This document shows, one piece after another, positions 36,630 through 48,400 of a stretch of DNA of 64,000 nt. Source of the stretch: Plectrocnemia conspersa. Lineage: Eukaryota > Arthropoda > Insecta > Trichoptera > Polycentropodidae. The stretch covers positions 372,001 through 436,000 of the forward strand of contig VTFK01000066.1 of the NCBI GenBank assembly GCA_009617715.1. The letters run 5' to 3'. The notes under the pieces are model-generated. The model was given only the letters and a program-made list of their open reading frames with translations, did not search any database and was not told where the DNA came from. The position numbers and the translations under genes were made by a program. Positions within the stretch are counted from its first letter, which is position 1; each line of letters opens with the position of its first letter.

Positions 36630-37020
36630 AATGTACTTAAAACATGTTTCATATAACAATACAGAATTTAAATACGTTACTTTGCATTTGCATTACTGAC
36701 TTCTAGATGTTTAATGTCTTATTTATCAAAATATACTTTTTTATTAATACTAAAACATACTATTCTTAAATGCATTTTTACAAGAAATTTAATTAAATTT
36801 AATGGGATCAAAAAAAAGCGGCGTACTTCTCGAAGACTGATAGGTCCGCGGGCACCGCTCGCAGATGCACGCCTGAACGCGTGAATTTTATTTTATGAAC
36901 AGAAAGTTTTTGTGATATAAAACTGAAAATATATGTTTTAATATTGAAATTTTAAAACAATACATAATTTTACTGTATCTGCCGGTCCTGTGCACTGCAC
37001 AAAATCAAAATTATTTCAAC
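36630..37020. other. AT-rich with one CpG patch
   Basis: A patch at 36815-36885 is GC-rich (GGTCCGCGGGCACCGCTCGC). The rest is AT-rich. Confidence 0.35.
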
Positions 37021-37024
37021 TCCT

Positions 37025-37565
37025 CATTCGTATATTTCAAAAATTGTTGCTAACCATAGATATACGCAGATAAACCTCCGTTGAAACCTTCAGGGTATTC
37101 GAGCGCGCACAATAAACCGTATTATAATAATAATGGAGTTTCGTCGAGTGATTCATCACACATACGTGATTCATAATTTAATTCTGGCATTACCGTCGAG
37201 GCTCTGTCCAAATATGGACGCCCTAAATATTTGTTAATTCCCACGGATAATAGAATCCTAATCGCACTTAAGCCTCCCACCCCCGTCGGCGAAGAGAGAG
37301 AGCACTCCTCCCTCCCACTCTGAAATTTCGGGGGGTACCTTTCAGAGCGGTGAAGTTTGCTGGGAGCAAACACGACCGTCGGAGTAATCTTTATGGACAC
37401 CTCCGCGAAAGGGACCGAACGGCATTCTAATTAATCCGTAAGTGTTTGTTTGTTTGTTGTGTTATGTTGGCGTTGTCGCTTTTTTTTGGAGTTCCGATTT
37501 TGAAAGAGTGCGAGTGTTTCGATGGCGCAGCAATATTTTGTGTGACCTTATAAGTAGTCGCTGAA
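37025..37565. promoter_or_regulatory. GC-rich block with GAGA tract, candidate regulatory element
   Basis: Contains GAAGAGAGAGAGCACTCC (37291-37308), CCCCCGTCGG and TCTAATTAATCC (about 37424-37435, homeodomain-like). A 92-codon minus frame (37122-37400) crosses it without a recognisable domain. Composition matches the other islands, and the GAGA tract suggests cis-regulatory function; this is inference. Confidence 0.4.
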
Positions 37566-38555
37566 TCTTTTTACAGATTTTTTTTATTCAACTTTTAAGT
37601 GGAAGTGGCATAAAAAATAAATCCTTCTGTTTATCTGTGATGGTCCTTGACTAGTTTTTGCTGTTCCTTTTTCTTCACATTTTCCTAAAGGTTCTTATTC
37701 TTCTTACTTAGCATAACTTAATATGCTTTATTCATATTAGACAAAACTGATTTTTATATTAATATATGTATAATAATTGCAGATCCTACTTGATGTTTTT
37801 TTTATTTTTAAATAAAAATTATTTACAATATTTTCAGAAGCATCTCTTCCTGATGTAGCAATAATATTTATATTACAAAACTTCTTAGTTAATTATATTA
37901 TATTGGTATTTTATTAAATTTGTTTTATTTAAAAATTATATTTACTCCTTTAAAATATTTTTAACCTTTGTATGCATTATTTTCATCCAAGTTTTTATTT
38001 GATAATAGATAAATAAAACATAAAGCTAAAAACACGTATAGATCCACTAACTTTATAATGAGTCGAAAATGCTGCAGCTCTTTTACAGTTAAATAAATAT
38101 ACTCAGGAAAGTATATAGACTATTCACTGACACGTACCGCCAAATACTGATTCATAACTAAAGCTATTGCATCATTTTTTCTCACTCCTTGTAATTGGCT
38201 CGTCTGTATGTAGAAGCTACAATAGGGATATTTGTGTTCGCAAAAGCGTCCCACAGTTAAATAAATAAAGAAAATGCATATAAGCCTAGGTTTTAGAAAA
38301 TAAACCATGATAGCAAGAAATTCGTAGCTATCATCAAAGACATACACAAATATTTAACTGGCGAGTTTATTTAGGAGTTTCTTCCGCATGAGATGTTGTG
38401 TTTTATGTTTAGCTATGTATATTTATTATATTAAAAAAAGTTTAAGCTATGTTAAATAAGTTATATCGGCTGTTAATTTATTTTATATTTACATTCAAAT
38501 TTTGTTAGTGTTCAGTATTTTTTTGAAGGATACGATACTATTATTCTATAAACGC
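37565..38555. other. AT-rich stretch, no gene seen
   Basis: A mixed patch around 38110-38260 holds an unrecognised minus frame (38120-38347). Confidence 0.4.
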
Positions 38556-38559
38556 CCCG

Positions 38560-38900
38560 TTACATTCGGACACCTCTTTGCATAAGTACATGGGTGTTCC
38601 AAAACTACCCGATGGCAAAGTTTCGAAAGCAGCGCTAGAACAACAATTACTTAACATTGATACACACGCCCAGTTATGAAAGTGACAGTCACGTATTTGC
38701 GTAATTGATGTCCGTCGGATTAGGTCAAAAGTTTAAAGCTCCCGGCAATTAAGAAGCTTTCGTTGCGTGAATGTCAATTAGATTGCTCCTCAGGGACTTG
38801 GGTAGCAACCTATTCAAATCGCAATTACGCACGCATCGTCGATCTACACGTAACACACATACGCCTGGAGACTATTGAAGTTTAGAGTGGTTTTGGTTAA
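38560..38900. promoter_or_regulatory. GC-richer unique block, candidate regulatory element
   Basis: Contains CCCGGCAATTAAGAAGC and ACGCACGCATCGTCGATC. No coding character. Confidence 0.35.
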
Positions 38901-39290
38901 TGCTTATTCAGTAAATTCTATGATTTTTAGGCTGAACAATGATAATTTAGAAAATGAGGAAGAGGGGCATTGAGCCCAAAAGAAAGCTTTTTGCTGCCAC
39001 TCAAATGAGCATTTTCATTTGAGTTCTTGCAATCCTTTTCACGCGCTCTTTGCGAGCAGCATGGATAAATTATTTTTTTTTGTACTATCATCGGGGGATG
39101 GGTATTATAATTTTTTATATGTTTTGTACGCTGTTTAGGGACAAAACAATTATTTTATATAAGCACCGGGTAAAGAAAAAAAAAACATATATTCACATTA
39201 AATATATTTTTATAATAAATATGTATTTTTGTTAGTAGACAAAGTATAGTTTATACTTGATGAAATACAGGACATTAGAATACAATTTAT
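38900..39290. other. No gene seen
   Basis: Mixed sequence turning AT-rich. Nothing recognised. Confidence 0.35.
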
Positions 39291-39299
39291 TGAATTTTA

Positions 39300-39525
39300 A
39301 GAGTAGCGTCTATTAAAGTGTTTTTAGAGAGTCGCGATCGCGTCCTTTATTCTTACGTGTTGCGGTCAGAATGTTAGCGTTTGTGAACGCCCGTTTCTCA
39401 CGACCCATTCCAAGCATTTTATTTTAGGTGTGCAAAATAACTGTTTTAAATGTTTTAATGGAAATCATGACGCATCAAGGAAACCTGTCAAGTCATGATG
39501 ATAAAATTTGTTATTGTGCTATAAA
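39300..39525 (+). repeat. Dispersed retroelement 3' region, copy 4
   Basis: Contains GAGAGTCGCGATCGCGTCC (39327-39345), CTTACGTGTTGCGGTCAG, TTTTAGGTGTGCAAAATAAC (shared with 55.17 kb) and the terminal imperfect dyad ATCATGACGCAT...AAGTCATGATGAT (about 39464-39502). One of the best-preserved 3' UTR copies. No RT sequence upstream. Confidence 0.8.
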
Positions 39526-39584
39526 AAATTTTTTAAACCAAATAAATTGAACTCTGTTGCTCTTTCACGTGTTTATTTTTTTAC

Positions 39585-39835
39585 ACACAAAACGTACCCA
39601 ATCCTTCCAAGCGTAGGGTCCTTTTGACCCTCGCATAAAAAAATAGACGGGAGTGAAAATATAAAATTTATTTAATATTTCACCGGTATTATGTGTGACA
39701 TATTTTCGTCGGCGACTGCCAGAAGCGAAAACGGGCATCTTGAAAAATTGTCTATCTCAATTAACGAACGAAAATTCGCGCCCCCTGTACCCGGAGCCCG
39801 TAAACACGCTTCTGTTTGAATTTTCCGCTCTGACT
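39585..39835. promoter_or_regulatory. GC-richer block, candidate regulatory element
   Basis: CpG-containing sequence in an AT-rich setting. Overlapping short frames on both strands are unrecognised. Confidence 0.3.
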
Positions 39836-40179
39836 TTAATAATTAAATACACTTTTAAGTTCAACCATAGCATTTTGATTTTTATGTAAATTATGACATA
39901 ATATATCAGCAAAATAAATCTGAGATAACAGTGAATTTGTACCACTTTAAGTAAATTAATTCAAATCTATATTAAAAAGTAAATATGTAAGGAATAAAGG
40001 CCGAGAAATATAATACTAAAAAAAACACTCTGTAATTGCCGAAATTCAGGAAATTACTAATATTTTAAATATTTTTTTTAACTTTTTAAACATTTTACAA
40101 CGGATAATGTTTATTAAACACAAAATAAAGTGCTAGTAAGGATTCCTAGAAACATTCTTGCACAGTTAAAAATGCTCTT

Positions 40180-40860
40180 GTAAATGAAATTAAAACGGGC
40201 ATTTAGTTCTTTATGTGAAAACGAACTAAACAGAACCCTCCCCATCGTCTGCACCCCCTTCATCCATAGCGCCGCCCTTTTATGACGACAATAATCCAAA
40301 AATAACGACACAACTTCAAATACTAATTTGCTAACGTCGCGCAAATGGGCGCCCGTAAACAGGGACGTATCTGCCGTACATTGTGTTTATAATGTGCAAA
40401 CTTGGGGCCCTCGCTGATTTATCCGGGTCAGCGGCTATTAAGGAATGCCATACGTCTCAATTCCAAAATACTTGCGTATTGTGTATGTCTCTCTCTCGGT
40501 TAACGTCCGTTCCGAGTTACATCGTAAACGTTTGCGAGGTGTCTAATGTCAAAGTTTGCCCTGACGGTGCCGTTTGCTATGGCTAAAATGATACACAGTG
40601 AACAAAAACTATGCTTTAGAGACGAATTAGTCTGTGAATAACAGGAGGGCTACTTTGGCATTAGAAGTGAACCTCATTACCTGTAATTTACAATAAAGCG
40701 ATTGTGTCAAATGCCTTATCAATATAAAATAGTGGCACACCGCTGCTATTTTCTATTCTAACTAAAGACGTGTTTTGGTATTTGAAAACCAATATGTGAT
40801 GTTCGGACCAGGTGGTTCCGAGTCCGGGTACCAGGACACGAAAAACCCTATTGGTAATAT
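40180..40860. promoter_or_regulatory. GC-richer unique block, candidate regulatory element
   Basis: The densest part is 40220-40610. It contains CCCTTTTATGACGAC (about 40275-40289, Hox/Cdx-like TTTATGA), GCTGATTTATCCGGG and GGCGCCCGTAAAC. Frames on both strands are short and unrecognised. A separate GC-rich word at about 40800-40850 (GGTTCCGAGTCCGGG) resembles a pol III B box with one extra base. Confidence 0.4.
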
Positions 40861-41350
40861 AAGTATTTTTTTATATTTCGGCAATCAATTGTTTATCTAC
40901 TGTTGATAATTATGGATATGTATGTTATAAATAGTATAAAAATAAGAAGATAAAGTACGCTAAATATAAACAGAACATAATTAAAATGTAGATAATTTAG
41001 CTGTACATCAAAGGGAGAGTGCTTTTTATAAAAAAAAATGTCAAAACAGTTCACCACAAATATGCGTAAAAACAAATATCTAACGAATAGGTAAACCAAT
41101 TCTTAAATATCGAGAAGATAAAAACAGGAAAATATATTTGATTTTATTATATCCCGTTTAAATAATTTTTTACGTTAAAATATTTTTTTTTTATTAAATA
41201 TTTTTTTTAAAAATTTTTAGATTTTTTAATAGCGGGCTTTTTGATATTGAAAAGAAAAAATAATACATATTTTTAGAAAAAAAATTATTTCAATATTTAA
41301 TTGCCGATAATGGTTATTGAAACATAATTTAAAACAAAACTTGCGTAACC
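40860..41350. other. AT-rich stretch, no gene seen
   Basis: Low-complexity. Possibly part of the element carrying the ribozyme-like motif that follows. Confidence 0.35.
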
Positions 41351-41352
41351 CC

Positions 41353-41383
41353 CTGATGATGCCGAAAGATATTTTTGTCGAAA
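41353..41383 (+). ncRNA. Hammerhead-ribozyme-like core (Penelope-like element relic?)
   Basis: CTGATGA at 41353-41359 and GAAA at 41380-41383 are the two invariant hammerhead strands. Between them GCCGAAA (41361-41367) can pair with TTTTGTC (41373-41379), giving seven positions with one mismatch and one G-U around a 5-nt loop, as stem II requires. GAAA is followed by CGTCGAGG. Penelope-like elements of animals carry minimal hammerheads with this CTGATGA...GAAACGTC arrangement. I cannot define stem III or the cleavage site convincingly, so the motif may be inactive or coincidental. Confidence 0.35.
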
Positions 41384-42100
41384 CGTCGAGGACAAACCTT
41401 TTACAAAGCAGTGAAAAAAATTGTAAAAATACAAAAATCATTTTTCATTTAAATCCGCGTTAAATACAACAATAGCATTTTAGTTATATTTTAGTTATAA
41501 AACTAAAGCAGTTATAGTGTCCGCAAAAGCTTTCAAATCCTATTTAAAAAAAAATCTTTTTCTAATGATTTTTAAACGGATTTACGAATTTTTACATAGC
41601 TGCTATTTAAAAATTAAATGGTATTTTTGAATATATTTTTAAAAAAAGTTTCATAAGATTTGATTACAAACGATGTCATTCATCATATATTATAAACAAT
41701 AAATCAAGTGTTCTCAAGTAACCTCTTAAAAATTTCGGGCGAAAAAAGTGTTGTATTAAAAAATAAATGACATTTTTAATTTGTCAGCGTATAGTATACA
41801 TATTTTGATCAAGGTTATAATTAAAATTGAATGGTTTATTTATCAAAAGCTAATTATGTGTATATATATTATGCATGCATATATCATAACTTTAAGTATT
41901 CATTAAAGTATGGTCTCAAAGTTTAAGTGTTTCGCTTGCCTTTCTAATGAAGAAGGCGGAAGACAGATTCCATCCAATGCTTCCAAACAATTGCTTACTT
42001 TGTGTATGATTTCTTGACAACAAAGTTTTGGAGTAGCACTGAAAATGTTTATCTAGACAACCAGAACTGGCCACGTATAACGTCGAAACGCACTAACCAT
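41384..42100. other. AT-rich, unidentified
   Basis: A mixed patch at 41930-42080 (AAGAAGGCGGAAGACAGATTC) might be an eroded retroelement end, but I could not align it to a family. Confidence 0.3.
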
Positions 42101-42445
42101 AATCACTGTAATCTTAGATAACCTTATCTTGAATCACAGCCAATGACAATCGCAATCAGTACCGGATGGTCGAGCGGAATGTGTCGACCGGTTTGCGGCC
42201 CAAGGAATTAATGGAATTCGGCGGGTCAAAGTCACATCCACCCCCCAAATATGCATGAGCTCACCCCCGGGTAACAGAGACACCACCACTATACGTACCA
42301 CCCCAAGCCCCCACCCAAAGCCTAACTTATGAAAACATCAATTTGTTATTAAATAGGAAACGAACCCTCGGGCCAGGACCCGCGGCCCGCATACACATAC
42401 TATACGCCGGCTGTTTGGATATGCTCTGTGCGGCCTAGTTTCATT
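42100..42445. promoter_or_regulatory. GC-rich, C-tract-rich block with GATA dyad
   Basis: AGATAACCTTATCT at 42116-42129 is an inverted pair of GATA-factor sites two bases apart. Downstream are several plus-strand C-tracts (CACCCCCC..., CACCCCCGGG, CACCCCAAGCCCCCACCC) at 42237-42320. No open frame. A regulatory role is inferred. Confidence 0.4.
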
Positions 42446-43940
42446 TTAATTAATTGCTAAATCACTTGTGGATGCTGCATGAGTGTACATATATGTATAA
42501 TGAATTTTTGCAAACGTTGAGTTATAATTAAGAGAGTTTGGTGTTATGCATGTTTAACTAGGATTTATTTAAAAACGATACAAAAAAAAATGTCAATTAA
42601 AAATGTCAATGTCACAGTTACGGTCACATATTTTTTTTTTATTTTAAACTGGCTAATAAATAACTTAATAAATAATAAAATATATGTCATTGTCTTTGAG
42701 ACTTTGTCTTAAGTAATCAATTATATGGATGTTTTGTAACGAATTGGGCGTCAAGTCACAACGGAAGAATAAAATATATTTAGTTAATTTCTAAAATTCT
42801 AGAAGATACTTAAAAATGGCATGCATTATTTATCTAAGTTTTGCATTAGGACACGCTTGTGAGACTAATTTTCACAAGAATAATGCCACCCAAAATGTTC
42901 ACAAAAATTGAAATGATCATGAATTTTAATGTTTCTAAAAAGATATTGAAAGTTGAAACTTTGCATTGTTTTTCTAGTTATTTTTAAAAATAATCAAATT
43001 GAAACGCACGTTCGCGCTGTACAGCAAAAAACTAAAAAAAAAAATTTTGAGACCAAAAATTTTTATTTACATAGATTATTTCTTTAAAAATCAGATTAAG
43101 CAAAAAAAATCTTTGAATGCATAGAATGAGCGTGTTTAAAAGCAAAAAACTAGATAAACGATGCTTTATACATCTCGGTATTTTTTTATATATAATAAAA
43201 AAAAATTTTTTTTTTTATTTCTGTTAATGTTTTTTAACAGTCAAATTTTAAATGAAAAAAATGCTCTAATTGAGGCAAAAAAAAATAAGGAAAAATTGCA
43301 AAATAATTTAATATATCTTTTTTGAATATAAAGAAACGCCTTTCATGTAACCATAAAACGATAGAAATACCCTACTTTCACAAAACATAAAAAAGCTAAG
43401 TTTGACTAAATCCTACTTAATGATTGTAAAATATCAATAGTTTGGTAGAACGTATAATATTATCCAGCGGGCATCTTTTCCAAACAAAGAGTAGTTTTTT
43501 CAGCGGTTTCAGGACAAATTTTTTATGAGTGTTTCGAGCGATTTTTTAAATTATTGTTGTGAAAATACTATATGTGGCTCGATTTTTTGATCCTTTGATT
43601 CCCTTTTCAATAGTTTAAATGGTCTTTAGAATGACTTTAAATTTTCAACAAATTTTGCATATAGTTTCAACTTTCACACACTTTTTTGAAAGAACAATAA
43701 AATCAGTGGATTATCAAACTACCTTGAACATTTTTTAAATTATTTAAATGTTTTAAATTTAGAAAAAAACAGTATATTTTATTACTAATCTTTATAAATT
43801 ATTTGTATTTTAATTATCATGATGCACATTATTATTAAATAAATAAATAAATAGAACAGAAAATTATGTTGTAGCATATGATATTTCGTTTCAATCTTTT
43901 CGACTCTGTAAACTTCATAATGCTGTCCCTTTTCCCAAGT
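42445..43940. other. AT-rich stretch, one possible retroelement tail
   Basis: No gene. ATTATCATGATGCACATTA followed by (AAAT)4-like sequence at about 43814-43852 resembles the 3' terminus of the dispersed retroelement (ATCATGACGCAT ... AAATAAATAAAT) and may be an eroded tail. Confidence 0.4.
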
Positions 43941-43979
43941 TTTACCCTAAAACACATTTATTTCACTTATCAAAAGAAC

Positions 43980-44290
43980 ACCACTAATATATTTTTTCGT
44001 GCTTTGTAAACTGTCCCCTTAGCCCAAGGCGTTTCCTTCTATTCAAGAGAAGCCAAAAAAAGTGTACCCAATTTGGGTCAACCGTGTCTTAATGAAGGAC
44101 GCTAATGTGAGATTTTTCAGTTGAAAAAGAATAAGGCAAACATTGAAAGGATCTTTTTCTGGTATCCTTTTTTGGATTTTTCACCTCTCTCCGCCGCTAA
44201 TTCCGTTCGGAGCTTTCTTTTTAATAAAGCCACTTTCGCTCTATCTTGCACGATCTGGCTTCCGCGAGAGCTTTTCATTTTTATGTGATT
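43980..44290. promoter_or_regulatory. GC-richer block, candidate regulatory element
   Basis: CT-rich and CpG-containing (CACCTCTCTCCGCCGCTAATTC near 44180). No coding frame. Confidence 0.3.
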
Positions 44291-45230
44291 GTGTAATGCT
44301 GTAAAAAAATATTATTCAAAGCCCTACGTTAAATACAAGGGCCGGCTTTTGTACGTGAAAGGCTTTTATTATATTTTTTATAAATAAAAATATATGTATA
44401 GCACACGCGTGATTTTTTGCTTTTACGTTTAACAATTAAAAATATTTTTTTATAATTTTTATATTTACAATTTTAACTTAAAGATAACATTTTTGTTAAG
44501 TTTTATCATATATTACATTTTTATATAATCAAAACGTTTCAGATTAATTGTCTGATTAAAAAATCAGATACACTTTCATAGTGAGATTTAATTTTATAAT
44601 AAACTTTAATATATAATAATAAATATTTATTTCAAATCATCACTTAAGTATAAACATGTAACAATATGTTCCCCTTAGCATATCTTATTTTTTAAGAATA
44701 AAAAAAAAGTTCAATTTTGTGTTTAATTAATATTGTCACTGAAAAAACATCTGTGTAATCATGTTCTTGCTTCTTGATTTGTGATGTTTAAAAGTCAGCT
44801 TAATACACAAACAAGGTAATTTAAGAAAACTTCAATCTAGTCACCGTTGCTTCGATGACTACAAACTTGTTATAAGATGATATAATTATTCAAATATATA
44901 TTCACAAGCACTAGTATACGAACAACACGGGTTTCTTTCTCGTCGTTCCATAGTCACCAACCTCTTCTGCCTTTCAAATGCTTTTGCTACATCTCACGTC
45001 AATGTTGTTTGTAATAAAAAACATATTATTTGGCACTTGTAAAAATAATTTAAAAAGTATCGTTAATAAATTCAGCCAAATCAAGAACAACTGCTATGAA
45101 TTTGTCTGTTGTGTCTTAACAAATTAACAACTTTTAATACATCCTAAAATTTGTTTTGGATATAGCGCCTTGAATAGAATCGAATGGTTGTTACAAATTA
45201 ATGGCCAAACACTCGTAACTTAACAATACT
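44290..45230. other. AT-rich stretch, no gene seen
   Basis: A small stem-loop TCTGATT/AATCAGA lies near 44550-44571. Nothing else recognised. Confidence 0.4.
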
Positions 45231-45625
45231 TCCACTTCGAACATCTCCAGCCTTTCGAAATTTATTCAAAACAAATTGGACTCGACAAACACTCGAGCAA
45301 GATAAATTCTACCCCCGAAAGGGTTAAAACACACGCGCAGCGTCCCTTAGCGAAAAATGCGATTAAATTTTATGATTTTACAGCGCGACGCGAAATTTTG
45401 CATAAAATCGACAGGGTAGTCTATAAAACACCGATTGTATTACCATGGCATATAATTGGGGTGTATATCGTGTAATCACTTTCATCGATGGTTCGCCCAT
45501 ATGCCGCAGCATAAGCATGGTACGGAAACGAGATTGGCCCCGGGCTGTAAATAAATAAAGAGCATATTTATTTAAGGGGTACCCGATTATATGCGAGCTC
45601 TCGTGAATATGTACAGTGCGTTTAG
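45230..45625. promoter_or_regulatory. GC-richer block, candidate regulatory element
   Basis: CpG-containing at 45290-45600. The minus frame at 45378-45668 (96 codons) spans it. Its residues are balanced but match no family I know, so I do not call it a gene. Confidence 0.3.
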
Positions 45626-45954
45626 AAAAATATAATATAATAGCTTTATCATAAAAATAATATTTCAATAATGCAAGTGTAAGTTATTTATAATAAATAT
45701 ACATTTTAGATAATAAAATTGATTTGATTAATAAAAATTGCACTGTAATGACTTATAATCCACTTGTAATTTTACATATATATTTTTATGGCAAAAATAT
45801 TGTATAGTGAAATTTACTTATTATTATATGTTATCGAAGAAATTTGCAACTTTTGAGGACCTAAGCAGTGTATACAACTTATCAAAGAAGTCCGTGGATA
45901 GTAACAAGATACTTTTGTTTAAATAATTTATGTATGATTTATTTTCCTTGACAC

Positions 45955-46230
45955 ACTGTACGTGTGCATGTGTATAATAAAAAGGAGAATTGACACGGGG
46001 ATGAGTGTCAGGGCCGGATCGGGCACATGCGCCCCCGCTCGCCCGGATTTACAACCAATAAACATAACCGGTTTTCCGATTGTGGCATATATTTTTCATC
46101 GCCCGAAGGCTGAACGGCGCGGCAGGTGCGCGCAAGGCCCCTCCCCAAATTATAAGTCCAAGTGCGGCCCTGGAATTTAAAATTCATGGAATCGGCGAAT
46201 GCAAGCCCCGTACCACGCAAACTAAGATAC
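45955..46230. promoter_or_regulatory. Strongly GC-rich block, candidate regulatory element
   Basis: The 46010-46170 core is among the most GC-rich in the window (GCGCCCCCGCTCGCCCGG). Frames on both strands are open by composition and unrecognised. Confidence 0.35.
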
Positions 46231-46310
46231 ATAAATTTTAGTAATGTAATTTTAATTCATTGGAAAAAATTGTAGATGGGCTACTTTCAAAGCGCTATTT
46301 TTAAATTGGT

Positions 46311-46592
46311 GATACTAAGTCTATTTTTTTTTAAATTTAAGGTAAAGCTTAAAAGTTTAAAGATCAATTTAAATAAATAAATTTTAAAACTGGTTAAAAT
46401 AGTTGCAGCTTCATATTTTAATTGACTGCGATTAATACTATTTTTATAACCTGGTTTCAAAAATGATACAACTAAGTCTAAATTTTATTTAAAATTTAAG
46501 GTAAAGCTTAGAAGCTTAAAGATCATTTGAATAAATAAATTTTAAAACTAGTTAAAATAGTTGCAGCTTCATATTTTAATTGGCTGCGATTC
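46311..46592. repeat. Two-copy tandem duplication, period 159 bp
   Basis: GGTAAAGCTTAAAAG...GTTGCAGCTTCATATTTT-AATTGACTGCGATT (unit 1, from about 46311) recurs 159 bp later as GGTAAAGCTTAGAAG...AATTGGCTGCGATT (unit 2, to 46592), at roughly 90% identity by eye. Relatively recent compared with other repeats here. Confidence 0.9.
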
Positions 46593-46594
46593 CG

Positions 46595-48400
46595 TAACAA
46601 AGCCTGCAGCGTAAAAACTCATTGCGGATTAATAACCACTGGAATATTAATTTGATTGGTAATCAATGCAGCAGATAAAAAATATTTATTTTAAATATTA
46701 ATTTTTTTTCTAATAATCATTTTTAATACTATTAGTTTTCTAAAGTGCTTGAAAATCATTTTTTTTAAATTTATTTTAAAATACTAGATAGGTGTATTCA
46801 ATTTACAACTTATTTAAAGCTTTCAGTGTATTTTAGTCATAATTTGTATAAATGTACTTGGTGCTATTACTCGATTTAAAATAAAACGCTTATTTCCAAA
46901 CTGTTTTTAGTTTTTTACAACAGGTATACTTTACAATATATTTAAATCCAGCACCAAATAAATTACAAATAAACGCAAACTAAGCAAAATTTGAACTCTA
47001 GATAAAAAAAGTCACATAGTACAAATAATCGAAGAAAAATTAAAAACGAAAAACAAATATAATATTTTTACATCGTGATGATTTTTGTGCAAATATTTTT
47101 TTTTTTACAAAATGAATCAAAGGGCAATCAATAAATTTTTTTTTTATTTTGGTTCAAGAATCCATGTTTATAAATTAAAATAAAGAATACGGTAATATTT
47201 ACATAATTTCATCAAATATATACTATTTTTTTTACTGGTTCAAAAATGATGCAATTATTAAAATTGGAACAATTATATAAAAAATTATAGTAATTTTAAG
47301 AAAGTCGTTAGTTTGTCTGGTTTTATGTTATTGTTATTTAAATCAATAATTTTCTGCATATCATTAAGCGTCACTTTTATCCAATAATAAAATAAAATAT
47401 CTAAAAATGAATTCAATATAATTCTAAATTTTTTTATTTTCTTCTATTTTAAAAATCTTTTTTTAATAATTAGAGTAAAAAATATATAAGAATTATATTT
47501 AATTTTAAATTCGACTTTTTTCCTTATTATTTATTAATTATACTTTTTTCTTGTTGCGATTTTAATTCATAATACTTTAAACACAATAAAAATTGGAGCG
47601 CATTTTACAGAAGCTTTTAAAATTAATTATTATATGTGTTTTTAATAACTTACTTTTAAACTAACTGCAGTTTTTTTGCTTAAACGTTATCTGAACAAAA
47701 TTAAGAAAATTATAACGCATTTTAAATAGCAAATATTTACTTTTTACTATAAAAATCTACATTACGTAATAAGGTTATTAAACAGAAAAAATATGTACTA
47801 TATATCAAAGCATTTAAAAATATATTTTATTAAAATTATTATTTAGGTTTTTTTTATATTTTACATGTAAAAATAAAAAATATAAAATTAACAAGAAATA
47901 CAATATCTGCAAACCAAAATCTTATTAAAAAAAATTGATTAAATATCAATAATTATTTTATAATTTATTGTTAAATTTTACTTTATTGCACTATTAATTG
48001 TATAAATTAAAATTGGCTTAAAAGCAACTTATTTGTAAAAAGTCGTGAATCCTATCTTAAAAATAATTTTAAAAGTTACTTAAACTAAATCATGTCAAAT
48101 TTCACTTTAAAAACGATCAATAGAAAATGAATAACATATTTCTTTATTTATTTGTATTAAATTATAAATTACAATATTTATTTTGTATATCTTATGAATA
48201 AACATTAAATTATTTTATTAAATATAATATTGTTATTATCTCGTTTAAATATCATCAAAATCTCAACAATATATATAATTACCCATTAATTAAAATAATA
48301 TGAAAAATACTAAATAATAATATTATTAATTAAAATTTATCAAAATATTATAAATTTACACAATTGCTTGATTATTATAAATTTTAAGATATTATTCTTG
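46595..48400. other. Extremely AT-rich stretch, no gene seen
   Basis: About 1.8 kb with very little G or C. No gene, RNA or repeat family recognised. Confidence 0.5.

Noticed and set aside
37122..37400. 92-codon minus-strand frame
   Set aside because: It lies in a GC-rich island with a GAGA tract. No domain, and frames are open through low stop-codon density.
40795..40850. Pol III B-box-like GGTTCCGAGTCCGGG
   Set aside because: It has one extra base within the box, no A box at the right distance and no second copy in the window, so I do not call a SINE or tRNA.
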